NCBI RefSeq assembly: GCF_000003605.2 | Contig: NW_003111055.1 | Coordinates: forward strand, 1-25,903 | Source of the DNA: Saccoglossus kowalevskii | Lineage: Eukaryota > Hemichordata > Enteropneusta > Harrimaniidae | Length of the DNA stretch: 25,903 nucleotides | Direction of reading: 5' to 3' | Shown here: positions 1-9,412 of the stretch, piece after piece | Numbering within the stretch: position 1 is the stretch's first letter | Layout: each line of letters opens with the position of its first letter | Position numbers and translations under genes: made by a program | Notes under the pieces: model-generated | What the model was told of the DNA's origin: nothing | The model's input: the letters and a program-made list of their open reading frames with translations, nothing else | Database searches by the model: none

Positions 1-120
1 TTCATCATGACTCTCTGTCCTGAGGAACCTCAGTTAAATGTTCACTGTGACTCTCTGTCCTGAGGAACCTCAGTGAAATGTTCACTGTGACTCTGTCCTG
101 AGGAACCTCAGTGAAATATT
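1..120. repeat. Slightly divergent first monomers of the window
   Basis: The first monomer begins TTCATCATGACT where almost all others read TTCACTGTGACT, a cluster of changes in the first ten bases not repeated elsewhere that I saw. The third monomer (81-118) is 38 bp because one CT is missing from the CTCTCT run. From about 121 the register is constant for more than 4 kb. Divergence at the end of an array is common because edge units escape homogenisation, so the left edge could lie close by. This is weak evidence from one monomer, and the window boundary may simply be arbitrary. Confidence 0.5.
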
Positions 121-416
121 TACTGTGACTCTCTGTCCTGAGGAACCTCAGTTAAATCTTCACTGTGACTCTCTGTCCTGAGGAACCCCAGTGAAATGTT
201 TACTGTGACTCTCTGTCCTGAGGAACCTCAGTTAAATGTTCACTGTGACTCTCTGTCCTGAGGAACCTCAGTTAAATGTTCACTGTGACTCCCTGTCCTG
301 AGTAACCCCAGTGAAATGTTCACTGTGACTCTCTGTCCTGAGTAACCCCAGTGAAATGTTCACTGTGACTCTCTGTCCTGAGAAACCTCAGTGAAATGTT
401 CACTGTGACTCTCTGT

Positions 417-1051
417 CCTGAGGAACCTCAGTGAAATGTTCACTGTGACTCTCTGTCCTGAGGAACCTCAGTTAAATGTTCACTGTGACTCTCTGTCCTG
501 AGAAACCTCAGTTAAATGTTCACTGTGACTCTCTGTCCTGAGGAACCCCAGTGAAATGTTTACTGTGACTCTCTGTCCTGAGGAACCCCAGTGAAATGTT
601 TACTGTGACTCTCTGTCCTGAGGAACTTCAGTTAAATGTTCACTGTGACTCTCAGTCCTGAGGAACCCCAGTGAAATGTTCACTGTGACTCTCTGTCCTG
701 AGGAACCTCAGTTAAACGTTCACTGTGACTCTCTGTCCTGAGGAACCTCAGTTAAATGTTCACTGTGACTCTCTGTCCTGAGGAACCCCAGTGAAATGTT
801 CACTGTGACTCTCTGTCCTGAGGAACCCCAGTGAAATGTTCACTGTGACTCTCTGTCCTGAGTAACCCCAGTGAAATGTTCACTGTGACTCTCTGTCTTG
901 AGGAACTTCAGTTAAATGTTCACTGTGACTCTCTGTCCTGAGGAACCCCAGTGAAATGTTCACTGTGACTCTCTGTCCTGAGGAACCTCAGTGAAATTTT
1001 CACTGTGACTCTCTGTCCTGAGGAACCTCAGTGAAATGTTCACTGTGACTC
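417..1051. repeat. Higher-order block A, copy 1 (partner 16801-17435)
   Basis: About 635 bp in which variant monomers follow the same order as 16801-17435 at a constant offset of 16,384. Shared marks in order are two CCCCAG units ending TTTACTG, a CTTCAG unit, the rare GTTAAACGTT, an AGTAAC unit, the CTTGAGGAACTTCAG unit, and the rare GTGAAATTTT. I saw three clear differences: AGAAAC against AGGAAC near 501, CTCAGTCC against CTCTGTCC near 652, and CCTGAGG against CCTAAGG near 780. The match ends where this copy goes into a GACTCACTG unit. A shared string of rare variants means common descent by duplication or exchange, now separated by 16 kb. Confidence 0.85.
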
Positions 1052-1553
1052 ACTGTCCTGAGAAACCCCAGAGAAATGTTCACTGTGACTCTCTGTCCTG
1101 AGGAACCTCAGTGAAATGTTCACTGTGACTCTCTGTCCTGAGTAACCCCAGTGAAATGTTCACTGTGACTCACTGTCCTGAGGAACCTTAGTGAAATGTT
1201 CACTGTGACTCTCTGTCCTGAGGAACCTCAGTTAAACTTTCACTGTGACTCTCTGTCCTGAGGAACCTCAGTGAAATGTTCACTGTGACTCTCTGTCCTG
1301 AGGAACCTCAGTTAAATGTTCACTGTGACTCTCTGTCCTGAGGAACCTCAGTGAAATGTTCACTGTGACTCTCTGTCCTGAGGAACCTCAGTGAAATGTT
1401 CACTGTGACTCTCTGTCCTGAGGAACCTCAGTGAAATGTTCACTGTGACTCTCTGTCCTGAGGAACCTCAGTTAAATGTTCACTGTGACTCTCTGTCCTG
1501 AGGAACGTCAGTTAAATGTTCACTGTGACTCTCTGTCCTGAGGAACCTCAGTG

Positions 1554-2307
1554 AAATGTTCACTGTGACTCTCTGTCCTGAGGAACCTCAGTGAAATGTT
1601 CACTGTGACTCTCTGTCCTGGGGAACCCCAGTGAAATGTTCACTGTGACTCTCTGTCCTGAGTAACCCCAGTGAAATGTTCACTGTGACTCTCTGTCCTG
1701 AGGAACCTTAGTGAAATGTTCACTGTGACTCTCTGTCCTGAGGAACCTCAGTGAAATGTTCACTGTGACTCTCTGTCCTGAGGAACCTCAGTTAAATGTT
1801 CACTGTGACTCTCTGTCCTGAGGAACCTCAGTGAAATGTTCACTGTGACTCTCTGTCCTGAGGAACCCCAGTGAAATGTTCACTGTGACTCTCTGTCCTG
1901 AGTAACCCCAGTGAAATGTTCACTGTGACTCTCTGTCCTGGGGAACCTTAGTGAAATGTTCACTGTGACTCTCTGTCCTGAGGAACCTCAGTTAAATGTT
2001 CACTGTGACTCTCTGTCTTGAGGAACTTCAGTTAAATGTTCACTGTGACTCTCTGTCCTGCGGAACCCCAGTGAAATGTTCACTGTGATTCTCTGTCCTG
2101 AGGAACCTCAGTGAAATGTTCACTGTGACTCTCTGTCCTGAGGAACCTCAATGAAATGTTCACTGTGACTCTCTGTCCTGAGGAACCTCAGTTAAATGTT
2201 CACTGTGACTCTCTGTCCTGAGGAACCTCAGTTAAATGTTCACTGTGACTCTCTGTCCTGAGGAACCTCAGTTAAATGTTCACTGTGACTCTCTGTCCTG
2301 AGGAACC
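1554..2307. repeat. Higher-order block B, copy 1 (754 bp, partner 3394-4147)
   Basis: Monomer by monomer this stretch matches 3394-4147 at a fixed offset of 1,840 bp (46 units), and I saw no difference. Diagnostic marks in order are CTGGGGAACCCCAG (1618), AGTAAC, CCTTAG, AGTAAC, GGGGAACCTTAG, CTTGAGGAACTTCAG, the rare GCGGAACCCC (CpG at 2061), GTGATTCTC (2086) and CTCAATGAAA. A further, more altered copy lies at about 12191-13180, with an extra internal 240 bp. Sequence identity over this length implies recent duplication. Confidence 0.9.
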
Positions 2308-3393
2308 TCAGTTAAATGTTCACTGTGACTCTCTGTCCTGAGGAACCCCATTGAAATGTTCACTGTGACTCTCTGTCCTGAGGAACCTCAGTGAAATGTT
2401 CACTGTGACTCTCTGTCCTGAGGAACCTCAATAAAATGTTCACTGTGACTCTCTGTCCTGAGGAACCTCAGTTAAATGTTCACTGTGACTCTCTGTCCTG
2501 AGGAACCTCAGTTAAATGTTCACTGTGACTCTCTGTCCTGAGGAACCTCAGTGAAATGTTCACTGTGACTCTCTGTCCTGAGGAACCTCAGTTAAATATT
2601 CACTGTGACTCTCTGTCCTGAGAAACCTCAGTGAAATGTTCACTGTGACTCACTGTCCTGAGGAACCTTAGTGAAATGTTCACTGTGACTCTCTGTCCTG
2701 AGGAACCTCAGTTAAATGTTCACTGTGACTCTCTGTCTTGAGGAACTTCAGTTAAATGTTCACTGTGACTCTCTGTCCTGAGGAACCCCATTGAAATGTT
2801 CACTGTGACTCTCTGTCCTGAGGAACCTCAGTGAAATGTTCACTGTGACTCTCTGTCCTGAGGAACCTCAATAAAATGTTCACTGTGACTCTCTGTCCTG
2901 AGGAACCTCAGTTAAATGTTCACTGTGACTCTCTGTCCTGAGGAACCTCAGTGAAATGTTCACTGTGACTCTCTGTCCTGAGGAACCTCAATGAAATGTT
3001 CACTGTGACTCTCTGTCCTGAGGAACCTCAGTTAAATGTTCACTGTGACTCTCTGTCCTGAGGAACCTCAGTTAAACTTTCACTGTGACTCTCTGTCCTG
3101 AGGAACCTCAGTGAAATGTTCACTGTGACTCTCTGTCCTGAGGAACCTCAGTTAAATGTTCACTGTGACTCTCTGTCCTGAGGAACCTCAGTTAAATGTT
3201 CACTGTGACTCTCTGTCCTGAGGAACCTCAGTGAAATGTTCACTGTGACTCTCTGTCCTGAGGAACCTCAGTGAAATGTTCACTGTGACTCTCTGTCCTG
3301 AGGAACCTCAGTTAAATGTTCACTGTGACTCTCTGTCCTGAGGAACCCCAGTGAAATGTTCACTGTGGCTCTCTGTCCTGAGGAACGTCAGTT

Positions 3394-4147
3394 AAATGTT
3401 CACTGTGACTCTCTGTCCTGAGGAACCTCAGTGAAATGTTCACTGTGACTCTCTGTCCTGGGGAACCCCAGTGAAATGTTCACTGTGACTCTCTGTCCTG
3501 AGTAACCCCAGTGAAATGTTCACTGTGACTCTCTGTCCTGAGGAACCTTAGTGAAATGTTCACTGTGACTCTCTGTCCTGAGGAACCTCAGTGAAATGTT
3601 CACTGTGACTCTCTGTCCTGAGGAACCTCAGTTAAATGTTCACTGTGACTCTCTGTCCTGAGGAACCTCAGTGAAATGTTCACTGTGACTCTCTGTCCTG
3701 AGGAACCCCAGTGAAATGTTCACTGTGACTCTCTGTCCTGAGTAACCCCAGTGAAATGTTCACTGTGACTCTCTGTCCTGGGGAACCTTAGTGAAATGTT
3801 CACTGTGACTCTCTGTCCTGAGGAACCTCAGTTAAATGTTCACTGTGACTCTCTGTCTTGAGGAACTTCAGTTAAATGTTCACTGTGACTCTCTGTCCTG
3901 CGGAACCCCAGTGAAATGTTCACTGTGATTCTCTGTCCTGAGGAACCTCAGTGAAATGTTCACTGTGACTCTCTGTCCTGAGGAACCTCAATGAAATGTT
4001 CACTGTGACTCTCTGTCCTGAGGAACCTCAGTTAAATGTTCACTGTGACTCTCTGTCCTGAGGAACCTCAGTTAAATGTTCACTGTGACTCTCTGTCCTG
4101 AGGAACCTCAGTTAAATGTTCACTGTGACTCTCTGTCCTGAGGAACC
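3394..4147. repeat. Higher-order block B, copy 2
   Basis: This is the partner of 1554-2307, with the same order of rare marks including GCGGAACCCC at 3901 and GTGATTCTC at 3926. Its left flank, with GTGGCTCTC at 3366 followed by AACGTCAG, is shared instead with 12196 onward, an offset of 8,830. On the right, from about 4141, the array follows a different series that matches 6050-6610 (pairs of CCCCAG units around a TTCTGAGG unit). The block is therefore bounded by switches on both sides. Confidence 0.9.
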
Positions 4148-4200
4148 CCAGTGAAATGTTCACTGTGACTCTCTGTCCTGAGGAACCTCAGTGAAATGTT

Positions 4201-4240
4201 CACTGTGACTCTCTGTCTGAGGAACTCAGTGAAATGTTCA
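4201..4240. repeat. Damaged monomer near a block junction (38 bp)
   Basis: This monomer lacks one C in GTCCTG (reads GTCTGAGG) and one C in AACCTC (reads GAACTCAG). These are the only length changes between about 120 and 5,520. It sits within roughly 100 bp of the switch from the block shared with 1554-2307 to the series shared with 6050-6610. The aligned unit in the 6-kb copy is a normal 40 bp. Confidence 0.8.
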
Positions 4241-5058
4241 CTGTGACTCTCTGTCCTGAGGAACCTCAGTTAAATGTTCACTGTGACTCTCTGTCCTGAG
4301 GAACCTCAGTTAAATGTTCACTGTGACTCTCTGTCCTGAGGAACCCCAGTGAAATGTTCACTGTGACTCTCTGTCCTGAGGAACCCCAGTGAAATGTTCA
4401 CTGTGACTCTCTGTTCTGAGGAACCTCAGTTAAATGTTCACTGTGACTCTCTGTCCTGAGGAACCCCAGTGAAATGTTCACTGTGACTCTCTGTCCTGAG
4501 GAACCCCAGTGAAATGTTCACTGTGACTCTCTGTCCTGAGTAACCCCAGTGAAATGTTCACTGTGACTCTCTGTCCTGAGGAACCTTAGTGAAATGTTCA
4601 CTGTGACTCTCTGTCCTGAGGAACCTCAGTTAAATGTTCACTGTGACTCTCTGTCTTGAGGAACTTCAGTTAAATGTTCACTGTGACTCTCTGTCCCGAG
4701 GAACCCCAGGGAAATGTTCACTGTGACTCTCTGTCCTGAGGAACCTCAGTGAAATGTTCACTGTGACTCTCTGTCCTGAGGAACCTCAGTGAAATGTTCA
4801 CTGTGACTCTCTGTCCTGAGGAACCTCAGTTAAATGTTCACTGTGACTCTCTGTCCTGAGGAACCCCAGTGAAATGTTCACTGTGACTCTCTGTCCTGAG
4901 GAACGTCAGTTAAATGTTCACTGTGACTCTCTGTCCTGAGGAACCTCAGTGAAATGTTCACTGTGACTCTCTGTCCTGGGGAACCCCAGTGAAATGTTCA
5001 CTGTGACTCTCTGTCCTGAGTAACCCCAGTGAAATGTTCACTGTGACTCTCTGTCCTG

Positions 5059-5498
5059 AGAAACCTCAGTGAAATGTTCACTGTGACTCACTGTCCTGAG
5101 GAACCTTAGTGAAATGTTCACTGTGACTCTCTGTCCTGAGGAACCTCAGTTAAATGTTCACTGTGACTCTCTGTCTTGAGGAACTTCAGTTAAATGTTCA
5201 CTGTGACTCTCTGTCCTGAGGAACCCCATTGAAATGTTCACTGTGACTCTCTGTCCTGAGGAACCTCAGTGAAATGTTCACTGTGACTCTCTGTCCTGAG
5301 GAACCTCAATAAAATGTTCACTGTGACTCTCTGTCCTGAGGAACCTCAGTTAAATGTTCACTGTGACTCTCTGTCCTGAGGAACCTCAGTTAAATGTTCA
5401 CTGTGACTCTCTGTCCTGAGGAACCTCAGTGAAATGTTCACTGTGACTCTCTGTCCTGAGGAACCTCAGTTAAATGTTCACTGTGACTCTCTGTCCTG
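5059..5498. repeat. 11-monomer (440 bp) higher-order unit, alpha series
   Basis: Eleven monomers in the order AGAAAC; GACTCACTG with CCTTAG; plain; CTTGAGGAACTTCAG; CCCCATTG; GTGAAA; CTCAATAAAATG; plain; plain; GTGAAA; GTTAAA. The same series occurs at 2621 onward (first seven units), 11411-11810, and as a perfect tandem pair at 13291-14170. It links three uncommon single-base marks (TGACTCA, CCCCATTG and AATAAAA) in a fixed order, so it was copied as a unit. Confidence 0.85.
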
Positions 5499-7300
5499 AG
5501 GAACCTTAGTGAAATGTTCACTGTGACTCTGTCCTGAGGAACCTCAGTTAAATGTTCACTGTGACTCTCTGTCCTGAGGAACCCCAGTGAAATGTTCACT
5601 GTGACTCTCTGTCCTGAGGAACCCCAGTGAAATGTTCACTGTGACTCTCTGTCCTGAGGAACCCCAGTGAAATGTTCACCGTGACTCTCTGTCCTGAGGA
5701 ACCTCAGTTAAATGTTCACTGTGACTCTCTGTCCTGAGGAACCTCAGTTAAATGTTCACTGTGACTCTCTGTCCTGAGGAACCCCAGTGAAATGTTCACT
5801 GTGACTCTCTGTCCTGAGGAACCTCAGTTAAATGTTCACTGTGACTCTCTGTCCTGAGGAACCCCAGTGAAATGTTCACTGTGACTCTCTGTCCTGAGGA
5901 ACCCCAGTGAAATGTTCACTGTGACTCTCTGTCCTGAGTAACCCCAGTGAAATGTTCACTGTGACTCTCTGTCCTGAGGAACCTTAGTGAAATGTTCACT
6001 GTGACTCTCTGTCCTGAGGAACCTCAGTTAAATGTTCACTGTGACTCTCTGTCCTGAGGAACCCCAGTGAAATGTTCACTGTGACTCTCTGTCCTGAGGA
6101 ACCTCAGTGAAATGTTCACTGTGACTCTCTGTCCTGAGGAACCTCAGTGAAATGTTCACTGTGACTCTCTGTCCTGAGGAACCTCAGTTAAATGTTCACT
6201 GTGACTCTCTGTCCTGAGGAACCTCAGTTAAATGTTCACTGTGACTCTCTGTCCTGAGGAACCCCAGTGAAATGTTCACTGTGACTCTCTGTCCTGAGGA
6301 ACCCCAGTGAAATGTTCACTGTGACTCTCTGTTCTGAGGAACCTCAGTTAAATGTTCACTGTGACTCTCTGTCCTGAGGAACCCCAGTGAAATGTTCACT
6401 GTGACTCTCTGTCCTGAGGAACCCCAGTGAAATGTTCACTGTGACTCTCTGTCCTGAGTAACCCCAGTGAAATGTTCACTGTGACTCTCTGTCCTGAGGA
6501 ACCTTAGTGAAATGTTCACTGTGACTCTCTGTCCTGAGGAACCTCAGTTAAATGTTCACTGTGACTCTCTGTCTTGAGGAACTTCAGTTAAATGTTCACT
6601 GTGACTCTCTGTCCCGAGGAACCCCAGGGAAATGTTCACTGTGACTCTCTGTCCTGAGGAACCTCAGTGAAATGTTCACTGTGACTCTCTGTCCTGAGGA
6701 ACCTCAGTTAAATGTTCACTGTGACTCTCTGTCCTGAGGAACCTCAGTGAAATGTTCACTGTGACTCTCTGTCCTGAGTAACCCCAGTGAAATGTTCACT
6801 GTGACTCACTGTCCTGAGGAACCTTAGTGAAATGTTCACTGTGACTCTCTGTCCTGAGGAACCTCAGTTAAACTTTCACTGTGACTCTCTGTCCTGAGGA
6901 ACCTCAGTGAAATGTTCACTGTGACTCTCTGTCCTGAGGAACCTCAGTTAAATGTTCACTGTGACTCTCTGTCCTGAGGAACCTCAGTTAAATGTTCACT
7001 GTGACTCTCTGTCCTGAGGAACCTCAGTGAAATGTTCACTGTGACTCTCTGTCCTGAGGAACCTCAGTGAAATGTTCACTGTGACTCTCTGTCCTGAGGA
7101 ACCTCAGTTAAATGTTCACTGTGACTCTCTGTCCTGAGGAACCCCAGTGAAATGTTCACTGTGACTCTCTGTCCTGAGGAACGTCAGTTAAATGTTCACT
7201 GTGACTCTCTGTCCTGAGGAACCTCAGTGAAATGTTCACTGTGACTCTCTGTCCTGAGGAACCCCATTGAAATGTTCACTGTGACTCTCTGTCCTGAGTA
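5455..7300. repeat. Higher-order block C, long copy (partner 9413-11018)
   Basis: About 1.85 kb shared with 9413-11018. Marks in order include a CTCTGTCC unit lacking one CT (5528), CACCGTG (5679), a pair of CCCCAG units around TTCTGAGG, CTTGAGGAACTTCAG, CCCGAGGAACCCCAGGGAA (6613), GACTCACTG with CCTTAG, GTTAAACTTT (6871), AACGTCAG and CCCCATTG. The offset is 3,958 at the start and 3,718 from the middle on, so this copy has six extra monomers (240 bp) around 5980-6220. The shared CT loss and CACCGTG show common origin. Confidence 0.88.
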
Positions 7301-7520
7301 ACCCCAGTGAAATGTTCACTGTGACTCTCTGTCCTGAGAAACCTCAGTGAAATGTTCACTGTGACTCACTGTCCTGAGGAACCTTAGTGAAATGTTCACT
7401 GTGACTCTCTGTCCCGAGAAACCTCAGTTAAATGTTCACTGTGACTCTTTGTCTTGAGGAACTTCAGTTAAATGTTCACTGTGACTCTCTGTCCTGAGGA
7501 ACCCCATTGAAATGTTCACT

Positions 7521-7810
7521 GTGATTCTCTGTCCTGAGGAACCTCAGTTAAATGTTCACTGTGATTCTCTGTCCTGATGAACCTCAGTTAAATGTTCACT
7601 GTGACTCTCTGTCCTGAGGAACCTCAGTTAAATGTTCACTGTGACTCTCTGTCCTGAGGAACCTCAGTTAAATGTTCACTGTGACTCTCTGTCCTGAGGA
7701 ACCCCAGTGAAATGTTTACTGTGACTCTCTGTCCCGAGGAACCTCAGTTAAATGTTCACTGTGACTCTCTGTCCTGAGGAATCCCAGTTGAATGTTCACT
7801 GTGACTCTCT
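7521..7810. repeat. Block D, copy 1 (identical to 25271-25560)
   Basis: About 290 bp matching the right end of the window at a constant offset of 17,750. The marks are two GTGATTCTC units, the CCTGATGAAC unit, a CCCCAG unit ending TTTACTG, a CCCGAGG unit and the odd AATCCCAGTTGAATG unit. I saw no difference in the overlap. It ends directly at the cluster of length changes at 7801-7960. Confidence 0.85.
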
Positions 7811-7960
7811 GTCCTGAGGAACCCCCAGTGAAATGTTCACTGTGACTCTCTGTCCTGAGGAACCTCAGTTTAAATGTTCACTGTGACTCTCTGTCTGAGG
7901 AACCCCAGTGAAATGTTCACTGTGACTCTCTGTCTGAGGAACCTCAGTTAAATGTTCACT
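7801..7960. repeat. Four consecutive monomers each with a one-base length change
   Basis: Reading left to right, the units gain a C (AACCCCCAGTG), gain a T (CAGTTTAAATG), lose a C (GTCTGAGGAACCCC) and lose a C (GTCTGAGGAACCTC). All four changes are in homopolymer runs and they cancel, so the register is restored. The left flank matches 25271-25560, while the right flank from about 7961 (GACTTTCTG) matches 15590 onward and 23110 onward. The cluster lies exactly on a homology switch. Confidence 0.88.
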
Positions 7961-8920
7961 GTGACTTTCTGTCCTGAGGAACCCCAGTGAAATGTTCACT
8001 GTGACTCTCTGTCCTGAGGAACCTCAGTGAAATGTTCACTGTGACTCTCTGTCATGAGGAACCTCAGTTAAATGTTCACTGTGACTCTCTGTCCTGAGGA
8101 ACCTCAGTGAAATGTTCACTGTGACTCTCTGTCCTGAGGAGCATCAGTTAAATGTTCACTGTGACTCTCTGTCCTGAGGAACCTCAGTTAAATCTTCACT
8201 GTGACTCTCTGTCCTGAGGAACCTTAGTGAAATGTTCACTGTGACTCTCTGTCCTGAGGAACCTCAATGAAATGTTCACTGTGACTCTCTGTCCTGGGGA
8301 ACTTCAGTTAAATGTTCACTGTGACTCTCTGTCCTGAGGAACCTCAGTGAAATGTTCACTGTGACTCTCTGTCCTGAGTAACCCCAGTGAAATGTTCACT
8401 GTGACTCTCTGTCCTGAGGAACCTCAGTTAAATGTTCACTGTGACTCTCTGTCCTGAGGAACTCCAGTGAAATGTTCACTGTGACTCTCTGTCCTGAGGA
8501 ACTTCAGTTAAATCTCCACTGTGACTCTCTGTCCTGAGGAACCTTAGTGAAATGTTCACTGTGACTCTCTGTCCTGAGGAACCTCAATGAAATGTTCACT
8601 GTGACTCTCTGTCCTGAGGAACTTCAGTTAAATGTTCACTGTGACTCTCTGTTCTGAGGAACCTCAGTGAAATGTTCACTGTGACTCTCTGTCCTGAGGA
8701 ACCTCAGTTAAATGTTCACTGTGACTCTCTGTCCTGAGGAACCTTAATGAAATGTTCACTGTGACTCTCTGCCCTGAGGAACCTCAGTGAGATGTTCACT
8801 GTGACTCTCTGTCCTGAGAAACCTCAGTGAGATGTTCACTGTGACTCTCTGTCCCGAGGAACCTCAGTGAAATGTTCACTGTGACTCTCTGTCCTGAGTA
8901 ACCTCAGTTAAATGTTCACT
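7961..8920. repeat. Block E, copy 1 (GCATCAG / CATGAGG series)
   Basis: A series of about 24 monomers marked by GACTTTCTG, GTCATGAGG (8052), GGAGCATCAG (GCATCAG at 8141), TTAAATCTTCAC, CTGGGGAACTTCAG, AACTCCAGTG, TTAAATCTCCAC, TTCTGAGG, CCTTAATG, GCCCTGAGG with GTGAGATG (8771), and CCCGAGG. The same ordered list recurs around 15590-16370, 21470-22400 and 23110-24030. A diverged partial copy near 18960-19440 keeps GCATCAG at 19409. The GCATCAG positions (8141, 15772, 19409, 21657, 23293) anchor the five copies. Confidence 0.88.
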
Positions 8921-9412
8921 GTGACTCTCTGTCCTGAGGAACCTCAATGAAATGTTCACTGTGACTCTCTGTCCTGAGTAACCTCAGTGAAATGTTCACT
9001 GTGACTCTCTGTCCTGAGTAACCTCAGTTAAATGTTCACTGTGACTCTCTGTCCTGAGGAACCTCAGTTAAATGTTCACTGTGACTCTCTGTCCTGAGGA
9101 ACCTCAATGAAATGTTCACTGTGACTCTCTGTCCTGAGGAACTTCAGTTAAATGTTCACTGTGACTCTCTGTCCTGAGCAACCTCAGTTAAATGTTCACT
9201 GTGACTCTCTGTTCTGAGGAACCTCAATGAAATGTTCACTGTGACTCTCTGCCCTGAGGAACCTCAGTGAGATGTTCACTGTGACTCTCTGTCCTGAGGA
9301 ACCTCAGTGAGATGTTCACTGTGACTCTCTGTCCTGAGGAACCCCAGTGAAATGTTCACTGTGACTCTCTGTCCTGAGGAACCCCAGTGAAATGTTCACT
9401 GTGACTCTCTGT

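Noticed and set aside
14-30. AP-2 like site CCTGAGG in almost every unit
   Set aside because: The core fits loosely but the flanking GC positions of the consensus are not met (T and A flank it), and a seven-base match in a repeat is not evidence of binding.
41-120. Hammerhead ribozyme core: CTGAGGA followed by eight bases and GAAA in GTG-type units
   Set aside because: CUGANGA and GAAA are present with a possible two-base-pair stem II, but no segment can pair to form stem III ahead of a UH cleavage site, and about half of the units read TAAA in place of GAAA. The match looks coincidental.
1618-1631. Compensatory change preserving a hairpin (CTGGGGAACCCCAG)
   Set aside because: It keeps perfect pairing, but all four examples (1618, 3458, 4976, 12288) lie in copies of the same block, so it is one event. 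Most other GGGG units pair badly (CCTTAG or CTTCAG).
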